From positions 252,830 to 316,829 of the forward strand of contig NZ_LGDG01000122.1 of the NCBI RefSeq assembly GCF_001279775.1: 64,000 nucleotides of DNA. Direction: 5' to 3'. The notes under the pieces are model-generated. The model searched no databases. It saw only the letters and a list, made by a program, of their open reading frames with translations, and had not been told where the DNA came from. The stretch comes from Streptomyces sp. MMG1533. GTDB taxonomy: Bacteria; Actinomycetota; Actinomycetes; Streptomycetales; Streptomycetaceae. The position numbers and the translations under genes were made by a program. Shown here piece by piece: positions 34,334 to 42,560 of the stretch (its first letter is position 1; each line of letters starts with the position of its first letter).

Positions 34334-35032
34334 GTGTGCGCACATGTGCTGGTCGCCGAGGACGACGAGATGCAGGCCGAACTCATACGCCGCTCCCTGC
34401 TGGCGGAGGGCCACACCGCCACGGTGGTCCACGACGGCCGGTCCGCCCTCGACGCGGCCCGCCGGCTTCGGCCGGACCTCGTCGTGCTGGACCTGATGCT
34501 GCCGGTGATCGACGGCTTCGGCGTGTGCCGGGTGCTGCGCCGGGACGACGACGTCCCCGTCCTGATGCTGACCGCCCGCGCCACCGAGGACGATCTGCTG
34601 CTGGGCCTGGAGCTGGGCGCGGACGACTACATGACCAAGCCGTACAGCCCGCGCGAGCTGATGGCCCGCATCCGCACGGTCCTGCGCCGCAGCGGGCGTG
34701 CGCCCGTCGACCGGCGGGAGGACCCCGTCGTGCGTGCCGGAGGGATCACGGTCGACCCGGTACGGCACGAGGTGCGCTGCGACGGAGTGCCCGTGGAGTG
34801 CACGCCGGCCGAGTTCGAGATCCTCCTCGCGATGGCCGCCGAGCCTGAACGGGTCTTCTCGCGGCGGCAGTTGCTGGAGATCACCCGAGGCACCGACCGC
34901 GCCTCCACCGAACGGGCCGTCGACGTCCACATCATGAACCTGCGCCGGAAGACGGAGGCGGACCCGCGCCGGCCGGTCCGGCTGCTGACCGTCTTCGGGG
35001 TCGGCTACAAGCTCAGCGAGGCCCGCGGATGA
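34334..35032 (+). CDS. OmpR-family response regulator
   Basis: 232 residues. The receiver has the acid patch EDDE, phosphoacceptor D53 in VVLDLMLP, T in MLTARA and Lys in MTKPYSPREL; the C-terminal winged helix (~140-228) ends in the wing with RKTEADPRRPVRLLTVFGVGYK. It is coupled to its kinase by ATGA overlap. GTG start appears leaderless with TAGGAT just upstream. Likely target genes include the upstream lipoprotein and peptidase, by position only. Confidence 0.92.
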   Translation: MCAHVLVAEDDEMQAELIRRSLLAEGHTATVVHDGRSALDAARRLRPDLVVLDLMLPVIDGFGVCRVLRRDDDVPVLMLTARATEDDLLLGLELGADDYMTKPYSPRELMARIRTVLRRSGRAPVDRREDPVVRAGGITVDPVRHEVRCDGVPVECTPAEFEILLAMAAEPERVFSRRQLLEITRGTDRASTERAVDVHIMNLRRKTEADPRRPVRLLTVFGVGYKLSEARG

Positions 35033-36852
35033 ACGGCCGGATACCGCTGCGCAAGCGCCTGCTGGTCCGGTTGCTGATCGCCTCCGGTCTCATCGCCGTG
35101 TGCTCGGTGGCGGCGACCGCCTGGCTGGCCGTGGAGACCACCACCCGCGCTCTGCGGGAGGAGCAGGGCCAGGTCCTCGCCGACGACATGGACGTCCTCG
35201 CCCGGCTCAGCGGCTATGCCGCGTCCCATCCCGACTGGACGGGAGTCGAGAAGACCGTACGGGAGCTGTCCGCGCAGACCGGGCGGCGCATCGCCCTCAC
35301 CACCACCGACCGCACGCCGATCGCCGACTCCGCGCCGCCCGGCACCTCCCTGCCGGTGAGTGCCGCCGCCACCGTCGACCCCCTGCGCACCGACACCTTC
35401 AGTGAACGCGGAGCCCAACTCGGCGGCACCGACCCGCGGGTGGTGGGCCCCTACCGGCTGACGGCGGTGGAACGCACGAAGCTCGACGCCCTGGCCCGGG
35501 AACGGCAGCGCTGCTTCGCCCGCTACGGCATCGACACCAGCCTCACCCGCACGCCGAGCGGCCGCCCGGTCCTCACACAGACAGAGGGCGCCGACCCCGT
35601 CTACGAGCCCGAGGTGTGCGCCGACGACTGGCTCAACACCCCGATGCCCACGGAGGAGAAGGCGCTGACCGCACTCCAGAAGCGGGCCCGCGGCTGCCTG
35701 ACCCGGGCGGGCCTGGAACCCGGCGTGCCGCTGGCGCTCGGGGTCGACCTCACCGGCGTGACTCCCAAGACGCCGACGATCGCGCCGGGCTTCGCCAAGT
35801 CAGGAGAGGGCGAGCTCTGGCGCGAGGCCAAGGCATGCCTCGACGACGCCCGCCGCGCCCAGCTCGACCCGTACGTCGCCCCCGCCGCCGAGCTGTTCCT
35901 GGGCGGCGGCGGAGACACGCCCGCCGTGCGCTTCGACATGTCGCCGGCCAACAAGACCAAGGTCGTCGGCGCCGCCGGGCTCGTGCTCGCCGTCACCGTC
36001 GCCGTGACCGCCGTGGTCGCCACCCGGCTCGTCCGGCCGCTGCGGGCGCTGACCGAGGCGGCCCAGCAGCCGCCGGACCGGCATGTCCGCGTCCCCGTCA
36101 CCACCCGGGACGAGACCGGCATTCTCGCCGCCGCCTTCAACGAACTGACCGAGCGCCGTGAACGCCTCGAAACCCAGCGCAGGGCGATGGTCAGCGACAT
36201 CGCCCACGAACTGCGCAGCCCGCTCACCAACATCCGCGGCTGGCTGGAGGTGACCCGCGACGGCGTCGTCGACCCCGACCCCGCCCTGCTCGCCTCACTG
36301 CACGACGAGGCCCTCGTGCTCCAGCGCGTCATCGACGACCTGCGCGACCTCGCGGACGCCGACGCCGGCACCCTGCGCCTGCACCCGGAGCCCGTGCGGT
36401 GCGACGAACTCCTCGGCCAGGTCGTCGCGGCCCACCGCGTCGCGGCCGACGCCGCCGGCGTCTCCCTGCGCACCGCGGTCGACGGCACGCCGTGGCTGGA
36501 TGCCGACCCGGTGCGGATGCGGCAGGCGCTGGGCAACCTGGTGTCCAACGCACTGCGCCACACGCCCGAGGGCGGCACCGTCACGCTGGCCGCGCGCCGC
36601 GCCGGCGACTGCGTCCTGCTGGAGGTCACCGACACCGGCAGCGGCCTGGCTCCGGACGAACTGCCGCACGTCTTCGACCGGTTCTGGCGCGCGGAGAAGT
36701 CCCGCAGCCGCCGCACCGGCGGCAGCGGCCTCGGTCTGCCGATCGTCCGGCACCTCGTCGCCGCGCACGGCGGAACGGCCGAAGCGACGAGCGAACCCGG
36801 CGCCGGGAGCGTCTTCACGCTGCGGCTGCCGGGTACGGCCGGGCAGGACTAA
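35029..36852 (+). CDS. Membrane sensor histidine kinase with large cysteine-containing extracellular domain
   Basis: 607 residues. Helix 1 (~15-35), an extracellular domain (~36-310) holding four cysteines (RCFARYG, EVCADDW, RGCLTRAG, KACLDDA) that could form two disulfides, helix 2 (~318-338), a HAMP domain (RLVRPLRALTEAAQQ), the phosphoacceptor H393 in DIAHELRSPL, and an ATPase domain with NLVSNALRHT, DTGSGL, and GGSGLGLPIV. It starts in ATGA overlap with the response regulator. The sensed signal is unknown; the length of the sensor is above the usual CitA/PhoR types. Confidence 0.92.
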   Translation: MNGRIPLRKRLLVRLLIASGLIAVCSVAATAWLAVETTTRALREEQGQVLADDMDVLARLSGYAASHPDWTGVEKTVRELSAQTGRRIALTTTDRTPIADSAPPGTSLPVSAAATVDPLRTDTFSERGAQLGGTDPRVVGPYRLTAVERTKLDALARERQRCFARYGIDTSLTRTPSGRPVLTQTEGADPVYEPEVCADDWLNTPMPTEEKALTALQKRARGCLTRAGLEPGVPLALGVDLTGVTPKTPTIAPGFAKSGEGELWREAKACLDDARRAQLDPYVAPAAELFLGGGGDTPAVRFDMSPANKTKVVGAAGLVLAVTVAVTAVVATRLVRPLRALTEAAQQPPDRHVRVPVTTRDETGILAAAFNELTERRERLETQRRAMVSDIAHELRSPLTNIRGWLEVTRDGVVDPDPALLASLHDEALVLQRVIDDLRDLADADAGTLRLHPEPVRCDELLGQVVAAHRVAADAAGVSLRTAVDGTPWLDADPVRMRQALGNLVSNALRHTPEGGTVTLAARRAGDCVLLEVTDTGSGLAPDELPHVFDRFWRAEKSRSRRTGGSGLGLPIVRHLVAAHGGTAEATSEPGAGSVFTLRLPGTAGQD

Positions 36853-36992
36853 CCACCGGGGGAGCCGACCACCGCGGTGCCTCCGGCGCGGTAGCGGTCG
36901 GTTCGGTTCGGTTCCGTTCGCTTCGAGCGCAGCGGACGACCTGTCGGAAGTACGGACACTCGCCGAACTCGCCGACCTGGTCGAGCAGCACC

Positions 36993-37064
36993 GTGGCCTC
37001 TTCACATCGACGAGGCCACGGGACGCGGTGGACCGGCAGGAGAACTCCTGGGGTCCACCGCGTC
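36993..37064. terminator. Two consecutive hairpins between convergent genes
   Basis: Hairpin 1: GTGGCCTC (36993-37000), 11-nt loop, GAGGCCAC (37012-37019). Hairpin 2: GACGCGGTGGACC (37022-37034) pairs perfectly with GGTCCACCGCGTC (37052-37064); the loop itself pairs as CAGGAG-AA-CTCCTG. It lies between the histidine kinase stop (36852) and the WhiB gene stop (37091), so it can end transcripts from both sides. Confidence 0.8.
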
Positions 37065-37090
37065 GCACCGGCCGCTCACGCGGCCCCGCG

Positions 37091-37342
37091 TCACCCGGAG
37101 TTCCTCCGGGAGCCCGCGCGCCGCCGGAGCGCACGGCGTTCGTTCTCGCTCGTGCCGCCCCAGACGCCCAGGGTCTGACCGGTGCCCAGCGCCCACTGCA
37201 GGCACTGCTCCCGCACCGGACAACGTCCGCAGACCGCCTTGGCCTGCTCCTGCTGTACCAGTGCCGGGCCGGTGCTGCCGATCGGGAAGAAGAGATCGGG
37301 GTCCTCGTGGCGGCACGCGGCGTGGTCTCGCCAGCTGTCCAT
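37091..37342 (-). CDS. WhiB-family iron-sulfur regulator
   Basis: 83 residues. Four cluster-binding cysteines C10, C38, C41 and C47 in the pattern CxnCxxCx5C, followed by GVWGG (59-63) and a basic tail (ERRALRRRAGSRR) that binds DNA. Wbl proteins hold a [4Fe-4S] cluster and act with the vegetative sigma factor to control development, redox or antibiotic responses. ATG at 37342 with AGGTGA six bases upstream. It is alone, behind a strong hairpin. It resembles the short WblC/WblE-type proteins, but which one is uncertain. Confidence 0.93.
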   Translation of the reverse strand: MDSWRDHAACRHEDPDLFFPIGSTGPALVQQEQAKAVCGRCPVREQCLQWALGTGQTLGVWGGTSENERRALRRRAGSRRNSG

Positions 37343-37471
37343 GAAATGTCACCTGCGATCGAAAGTCGTGTGCCCTCGGGAATTCCTTACTCGCTTCCGG
37401 GTCACCTGTCGATGCGGGGGTGAAACAATCGAGTCCTGTGAGACGCCGTACGAACGCGCCGGGCAAGGCCG

Positions 37472-38692
37472 TTACTGCTCGCGGACGCCCCACGGGGAGC
37501 CGTAGGCGGTCAGCAGATCCAGGAAGGGACGGGCCGGGAACGCCTCGGGGCCGAGAACGCCCGCGCCGGACCAGACGCCTGTGGCGAGGAGTTCAAGGGC
37601 GACGACCGGGTTGACCGCGGTCTGCCACACCACCGCCTGACAGCCGTACTCCGCCATGGACCACTGGTTGTCGACCACGTGGTACAGGTACACCTCACGC
37701 GGTGCCCCGTCCTTGACGCCCCGCACCCAGGTGCCCGCGCACGTCTTGCCGTGCATCCGCTCGCCCAGCGTCGCCGGATCGGGCAGACACGCGGCCACGA
37801 CGTCCCGCGGCGAGACGGCGACCGGCCCCGCGGCGCTCGGCACGGTCACCGGGTCGGTGCGGTCGAGGCCCAGCAGGTGCAGTGTCTTGAGGGTCTCGAT
37901 GAACTCCCGGCCCAGGCCGTACTTGAAGGTGACGCGGCGCGCGCCGACCCAGCGCGGCACGAGCAGGACCTCCTCGTGCTCCACGTTCACGCACTCGACC
38001 GGCCCGATGCCCTCAGGGAAGTCGAACAGCTCGGGCTCGCTGAACGGTTCCGTGGTGAACCATCCCCTGTCGGCTTCATAGACGATCGGCGGGTTGAGGC
38101 ATTCCTCGATGGTGGTCCAGATGCTGAAGGAGGGGGCGAAGTCGTAGCCGTCGACCGTCAGGTTCGCGCCGTCGCGGATGCCGATCTCCTCGATCTCGTC
38201 GAAGAGTTCGTCGGCCGCGTACCGGGCGAAGACGTCCGACAGACCCGGCTCCACCCCCATGCCGACGAGCGCCAGCACGCCCGCCTTCTCCCACTCCTGT
38301 GCCTGCGCGAACTGCTCGTCGCCGAGCTTCACTCCGCACTCCTCGTACGGCCGTTCGGCGTGCGGGCGGGACAGCGACATCGCCATGTCCAGGTAGGTGG
38401 CGCCGGCTGTGCGCGCCGCCCGGAACAGCGGCATCACGAAGCGCGGGTCGGTGGCGTTGAGGAGGACGTCGCAGTCGTGCCGCTCCAGCAGCGCCGCCAC
38501 GGCCGCCTCGTCGCCGGCGTCCACGCGCTCCGCCAGGAACCGGCCACCGTCGCCGCCGAGGGCCGCGACGGCCGCCTCGGCCCGGGCCGGGGCGAAGTCG
38601 GCGACCACCATCGTGTCGAAAAAGGGCCGCCGGGCCGCGATCCGGGTGATGGCGGTGCCCACACCACCGGCTCCCACGAGCAGTACACGCAT
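37472..38692 (-). CDS. Saccharopine dehydrogenase-like protein
   Basis: 406 residues. N-terminal NAD(P) Rossmann motif VGAGGVGTAITRIAARR, VDAGDEAAVAALLER and the family signature LALVGMGVEPGLSDVFARYA; the saccharopine dehydrogenase C-terminal domain follows (FKYGLGREFIETLKTL). Streptomyces homologues of this type act on amino acids or as unknown oxidoreductases and are often next to a regulator. It is divergent from a TetR gene across a 177-bp region that has six 11-bp tandem repeats. ATG with GGAG nine bases upstream. Confidence 0.88.
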   Translation of the reverse strand: MRVLLVGAGGVGTAITRIAARRPFFDTMVVADFAPARAEAAVAALGGDGGRFLAERVDAGDEAAVAALLERHDCDVLLNATDPRFVMPLFRAARTAGATYLDMAMSLSRPHAERPYEECGVKLGDEQFAQAQEWEKAGVLALVGMGVEPGLSDVFARYAADELFDEIEEIGIRDGANLTVDGYDFAPSFSIWTTIEECLNPPIVYEADRGWFTTEPFSEPELFDFPEGIGPVECVNVEHEEVLLVPRWVGARRVTFKYGLGREFIETLKTLHLLGLDRTDPVTVPSAAGPVAVSPRDVVAACLPDPATLGERMHGKTCAGTWVRGVKDGAPREVYLYHVVDNQWSMAEYGCQAVVWQTAVNPVVALELLATGVWSGAGVLGPEAFPARPFLDLLTAYGSPWGVREQ

Positions 38693-38710
38693 GACAGGAA
38701 CTCCATCCGT

Positions 38711-38776
38711 CGAAGAGCGGTCGAAGAGCAGCCGAAGAGCGGTCGAATCGCTCTCGAGGAGCTCTCGAAGAGCGGG
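38711..38776. repeat. Six 11-bp tandem repeats upstream of the saccharopine dehydrogenase gene
   Basis: Units start at 38711, 38722, 38733, 38744, 38755 and 38766, with consensus CGAAGAGCGGT; the fourth and fifth units are diverged (CGAATCGCTCT, CGAGGAGCTCT). The period is about one helical turn, so all units face the same side of the DNA. They begin 19 bp upstream of the saccharopine dehydrogenase start. Confidence 0.8.
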
Positions 38777-38842
38777 GGCCCGGGAGTGATACAACGCCGC
38801 GGCCTCACATAAGGTCAATGGCGTTGGCATAAGCGCAGCAGG

Positions 38843-38862
38843 CCTACGAGGACCTACGAGGA
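38843..38862 (+). repeat. 10-bp tandem duplication including a ribosome-binding site
   Basis: CCTACGAGGA occurs at 38843-38852 and again at 38853-38862, duplicating a GAGGA sequence just before the GTG of the TetR gene at 38870. Confidence 0.6.
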
Positions 38863-38869
38863 GACGGTC

Positions 38870-39574
38870 GTGCCGAAGCCAGTGGTCCCCGAGGAGAGGC
38901 GGCGGCGCCGCAGACCCACCAAGGGCGGCACCGTGCTGTCCGAGCGGCTCATCGTCGAGACCGCGCTGCGCATGCTGCGCGAGCACGGCAGCGCGGGCCT
39001 CACCGCCCGCCGGCTCGGCCTCGCCCTGGACGCCGACCCGTCCACGCTCTACCGGTACTTCCGCGGCATGGACGACCTGACGCTCGCCATCGGCGACGCG
39101 CTCATCGGCCAGGCCCTGCGGGGCTGGCGGCCGACGGGGGAGTGGCGGGGGGACCTGCGTGCCGTCGGGCTGCGCATCCACGCCGAGTACGTCGCCCACC
39201 CGCAGGCCGCCCTGCTGACCACGAGCCGGGTCACTGGCCGAGCGAACGAACTGGCCGCCGACGAGGCTGTCCTGGACGTCCTGCGCACGGCGGGTTTCCC
39301 GCTGCCGGACACCGTGCGCATCTACCACGCCTTCATCGACCAGACCCTGGCCTTCGCCGCCCTCGACGCCGCCTCGCTCGCCCTGCCGAGCGACTCCCAG
39401 CACGCCGACGAGGACATGTGGCGCTCGACGTACGCCCGCCTGCCCCGCACCACCCACCCCCGCATCGCCGAGGCGGCACCCCTGCTGGCCACCCGCATGG
39501 TCACCAGTGCCTATCCGACGGCCCTGGAGATGCTCCTGGACAGCGCGGAGGCCCGGCTGCGGGCGTGCGCCTAA
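38870..39574 (+). CDS. TetR/AcrR-family regulator with TetR_C-type core
   Basis: 234 residues. The basic N-terminus (RRRRRRPTKGG) precedes the helix-turn-helix (LSERLIVETALRMLREHG, LTARRLGLALDADPSTLYRYF); the C-terminal helical domain would bind a ligand. GTG with GAGGAG six bases upstream. Divergent from the saccharopine dehydrogenase gene, it probably regulates this gene through sites in the 177-bp gap, for example GTCAA-N5-TTGGC at 38814-38828. Its stop overlaps the LysR-type gene by 4 bp (convergent). Confidence 0.9.
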   Translation: MPKPVVPEERRRRRRPTKGGTVLSERLIVETALRMLREHGSAGLTARRLGLALDADPSTLYRYFRGMDDLTLAIGDALIGQALRGWRPTGEWRGDLRAVGLRIHAEYVAHPQAALLTTSRVTGRANELAADEAVLDVLRTAGFPLPDTVRIYHAFIDQTLAFAALDAASLALPSDSQHADEDMWRSTYARLPRTTHPRIAEAAPLLATRMVTSAYPTALEMLLDSAEARLRACA

Positions 39575-40470
39575 CTGCGGAGCGTCTCCGCGGCGGCCGT
39601 CACCACCGCCTCGGCCACGGCGGCCAGCGCCGGGGAGTCCAGCTTCCACTGCTGCCAGTACAGCGGTACGTCGACCGTGCGGTCCGGCGCCAGGGGGACG
39701 AGGCGGCCCTCACGCAGCAGCCGGTCCGCCTGCACCTCGGGCACCAGACCCCAGCCCAGACCGGCCGTGACGGCCTCGACGAAGCCCTCCGAGGTCGGCA
39801 CGAAGTGGCGTACGGGACTCGCCCCGCCTCCGCCGCGCCGCAGCCGCCGGACGAACGCGTCCTGGAGGTCGTCGCTCCGGTCGAAGGTCACCACCGGCGC
39901 CTTTGCGAGCGCATCCCGCAGCGGTCCGCCGAGATGCCGCTCCGCGAACTCCGGGCCGGCCGCCGCGACGTACCGCATCCGCCCCAGGGCCCGCACGGAA
40001 CAGCCCGCCACGGCATCGGGCGACGAGGTCACCGCGGCCATCACCAGACCCTCACGCAGCAGCGCAGCCGTACGGGTCTCGTCCTCGCGGCGCAGCTCGA
40101 AGCAGATCCGCGGCTCCTGCGGGACACGCGTGAGCGCCCCCAGGAACCACGTGGACAGGGAGTCCGCGTTCACCGCGACCGACACCCGGGTCGGCTCCCC
40201 GTCCCCGCGCATGCCCAGCTCGGACCGAGCGTCCCGCTCCAGCCGGGCCAGCTGCCGGGCGAACCGCACCACGACCTCGCCGGACTCCGTCGGCCGCACG
40301 GGCTTGGTGCGCACCAGCAGTACCCGCCCCGTGCGCTGCTCCAGCGCCTTCACCCGCTGACTCACCGCCGACGGCGTCACGTGCAGCGCGGCGGCCGCCG
40401 CGTCGAACGTGCCCTCGTCGACCACCGCGAGCAGCGTGCGGACCTGATCCAGCGGAAGTTCGGTCATCAT
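39571..40470 (-). CDS. LysR-family regulator, ArgP/LysG type
   Basis: 299 residues. The winged helix-turn-helix is at ~6-60 (LDQVRTLLAVVDEGTFDAAA, AVSQRVKALEQRTGRVLL), and the effector domain spans ~90-295. ArgP/LysG proteins bind Lys, Arg or His and activate the adjacent lysE exporter; the divergent lysE-like gene 69 bp away fits that arrangement exactly. ATG at 40470 (or 40467) with no ribosome-binding site visible. A perfect 8-bp inverted repeat lies between the two genes. Confidence 0.92.
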   Translation of the reverse strand: MMTELPLDQVRTLLAVVDEGTFDAAAAALHVTPSAVSQRVKALEQRTGRVLLVRTKPVRPTESGEVVVRFARQLARLERDARSELGMRGDGEPTRVSVAVNADSLSTWFLGALTRVPQEPRICFELRREDETRTAALLREGLVMAAVTSSPDAVAGCSVRALGRMRYVAAAGPEFAERHLGGPLRDALAKAPVVTFDRSDDLQDAFVRRLRRGGGGASPVRHFVPTSEGFVEAVTAGLGWGLVPEVQADRLLREGRLVPLAPDRTVDVPLYWQQWKLDSPALAAVAEAVVTAAAETLRS

Positions 40471-40474
40471 CACG

Positions 40475-40506
40475 ACAGCTAATGGTACGTAAGAATCTTT
40501 AGCTGT
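40475..40506. promoter_or_regulatory. LysR-type operator between lysG-like and lysE-like genes
   Basis: ACAGCTAA (40475-40482), 16-bp spacer, TTAGCTGT (40499-40506): perfect arms. It starts 5 bp from the LysR start and lies 34 bp before the lysE ATG, so it likely controls both divergent genes. Confidence 0.75.
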
Positions 40507-40539
40507 ACTCGTGGTGATCCTTTCCCTAGCGTCGACGTC

Positions 40540-41154
40540 ATGACCGCCTCCCTGACCGCCGCGGCCGCCGGATTCGGCACCGGCCTCTCGCTCATCGTCG
40601 CCATCGGCGCCCAGAACGCCTTCGTCCTGCGCCAGGGGATACGGCGCAACGCGGTCCTCGCCGTGGTCGGCATCTGCGCGCTGTCCGACGCCCTGCTCAT
40701 CGCCCTGGGCGTCGGCGGGGTGGGCGCCGTGGTGGTGGCGTGGCCGGGCGCGCTGACCGCGGTCGGCTGGATCGGCGGCGCCTTCCTGCTCGGCTACGGC
40801 GTCCTCGCCGGCCGCCGGGTGTTCAGGCCGGGCGGCGTCCTGCACACCGAGGGCGAGGCGGAGGGATCGGTCCGGCGGGCGGTGCTCACCTGCCTGGCGA
40901 TGACCTGGCTCAACCCGCACGTCTACCTCGACACCGTGTTCCTGCTCGGCTCCGTCGCCGCCGACCGCGGCCCGCTGCGCTGGACGTTCGGGCTCGGCGC
41001 GGTGCTCGCCAGCCTGTGCTGGTTCACCGCGCTCGGCTTCGGCGCCCGCCTGCTCGGCCGCTTCCTGGCCAGGCCGGCCGCCTGGCGGGTCCTGGACGGC
41101 CTGGTCGCCGCGACGATGATCGCCCTGGGAATCACACTCGTCGCCGGAGCCTGA
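40540..41154 (+). CDS. lysE: LysE/ArgO-family amino-acid exporter
   Basis: 204 residues, about six membrane helices. The N-terminal GTGLSLIVAIGAQNAFVLRQG and TWLNPHVYLDTVFLLG are the family signature. LysE exports basic amino acids such as lysine and arginine when they accumulate. Divergent from the LysG/ArgP-type gene, with a shared operator. The stop overlaps one arm of a hairpin at 41150-41179. Confidence 0.92.
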   Translation: MTASLTAAAAGFGTGLSLIVAIGAQNAFVLRQGIRRNAVLAVVGICALSDALLIALGVGGVGAVVVAWPGALTAVGWIGGAFLLGYGVLAGRRVFRPGGVLHTEGEAEGSVRRAVLTCLAMTWLNPHVYLDTVFLLGSVAADRGPLRWTFGLGAVLASLCWFTALGFGARLLGRFLARPAAWRVLDGLVAATMIALGITLVAGA

Positions 41155-41179
41155 GCAACCTCGTCGCCGGAAGCTCAGG
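41138..41179 (+). terminator. Direct repeat and hairpin at the end of the lysE-like gene
   Basis: CTCGTCGCCGGA occurs at 41138-41149 and 41160-41171 (22-bp period). CCTGAGC (41150-41156) and GCTCAGG (41173-41179) form a 7-bp hairpin covering the stop codon. It looks like a small local duplication that now acts as a terminator. Confidence 0.5.
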
Positions 41180-41233
41180 ATGCGGATCCGGAACGCTCGG
41201 CCGGTGCTGCGATAGTGATCCCTGATTCGAAAG

Positions 41234-42556
41234 ATGTATCGAGCAACCAGGAAGCCCGTGGACACCAGCGAGAGCAGCAGCGAACCACAGACGGCGGCCG
41301 CGGACGAGGTGAAGCGGACCCGGCGCGGCCGGCGCCGCTGGGCCATGGACACCCGCCCCCTGCGCCGGCCGGCCTACCGCCGCCTGTGGTCCTCGACGAT
41401 CGTCACGGCCGTGGGGAGCCAGCTCACCGCCGTCGCCGTGCCGAAGCAGATCTACGACATCACCGGCTCCTCGGCCTGGGTCGGCGCCGCCAGCCTCGCC
41501 GGGCTGCTGCCCCTGATCGTGTTCGCGCTGTGGGGCGGGGCGATCGCCGACAGCATGGACCGCCGCAAGCTGCTCCTGATCACCAACAGCGGCATAGCCG
41601 TGACCTCGGTCCTGTTCTGGCTCCAGGCCGTCACCGGGCTGGACTCGGTGGCCGTCCTGATGGTCCTGCTCGCCGTGCAGCAGGCGTTCTGGGGCCTGAA
41701 CGCCCCGGCCCGCAACGCCTCCATCGCCCGACTGGTCCCCGAGGAGGAACTGGCCGCCGCGAACGCCCTCGGCTCGACGGTCATGCAGACCGGCCAGGTG
41801 GTCGGCCCGCTGCTCGCCGGCGTACTCATCCCCGTCATCGGCCTGCCCGAGCTGTACCTCATCGACGCCCTGGCACTGTGCGTCACGGTGTGGGCCGTCT
41901 ACCGACTGCCCTCGCTGCCGCCCCTCGCCGGCACCGGGCCGCGCCGGGCGGGCGTGCGGGAGATAGCGGCCGGCTTCCGCTACATCTCCCTGCACAAGGT
42001 GCTGCTGCTGTCCTTCCTCGCCGACATCATCGCGATGGTCTTCGGCATGCCCCGCGCCCTGTTCCCGCAGCTCGCCTCCCAGACGTACGCCCCCTACGGC
42101 GAGGGACTCGCCCTCGGTCTCCTCTTCGCGGCGATCCCCATCGGTGCGGTGGTGGGCGGACTGTTCTCCGGCACGTTCTCCCGGGCCCGCCGGCACGGCT
42201 GGATGGTCATCGGGGCGGTGGTCGCCTGGGGCGCCGCCATCACCGGCTTCGGGCTCAGCGGCAGCCTGTGGCTCGCCGTGGGGTTCCTCGCCCTGGCCGG
42301 GGTCGCCGACATGGTCTCCATGGTCTTCCGCGGGGCGATCCTGCTGTCGGCCGCCACCGACGAGATGCGCGGCCGTATGCAGGGCGTCTTCACGGTCGTG
42401 GTCGCGGGCGGCCCCCGCCTGGCCGACGTCCTGCACGGCTCGGCGGGCTCGGCCTTCGGCGCCCGTACGGCGGTCGCGGGCGGCGGGATCCTGGTGGTGG
42501 CCGTCATGCTGAGCCTGGCCCTCGCGGTGCCGGCGCTGCGCCGCTACCGCGTCTGA
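41234..42556 (+). CDS. MFS transporter (EntS/DHA3-type)
   Basis: 440 residues with 12 predicted membrane helices from ~52 to 434. The signatures LWSSTIVTAVGSQLTAVAVP, DSMDRRKLLLITN (the A-loop) and QVVGPLLAGVLI are typical of the MFS_3/DHA3 drug and siderophore exporters. The start is uncertain: ATG at 41234 has GAAAG four bases upstream; GTG at 41258 has AGGAAG three bases upstream. The long basic N-terminal tail (TRRGRRR) is cytoplasmic. Its stop lies 4 bp from the convergent cNMP-domain gene. Substrate unknown. Confidence 0.88.
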   Translation: MYRATRKPVDTSESSSEPQTAAADEVKRTRRGRRRWAMDTRPLRRPAYRRLWSSTIVTAVGSQLTAVAVPKQIYDITGSSAWVGAASLAGLLPLIVFALWGGAIADSMDRRKLLLITNSGIAVTSVLFWLQAVTGLDSVAVLMVLLAVQQAFWGLNAPARNASIARLVPEEELAAANALGSTVMQTGQVVGPLLAGVLIPVIGLPELYLIDALALCVTVWAVYRLPSLPPLAGTGPRRAGVREIAAGFRYISLHKVLLLSFLADIIAMVFGMPRALFPQLASQTYAPYGEGLALGLLFAAIPIGAVVGGLFSGTFSRARRHGWMVIGAVVAWGAAITGFGLSGSLWLAVGFLALAGVADMVSMVFRGAILLSAATDEMRGRMQGVFTVVVAGGPRLADVLHGSAGSAFGARTAVAGGGILVVAVMLSLALAVPALRRYRV

Positions 42557-42560
42557 CCTC

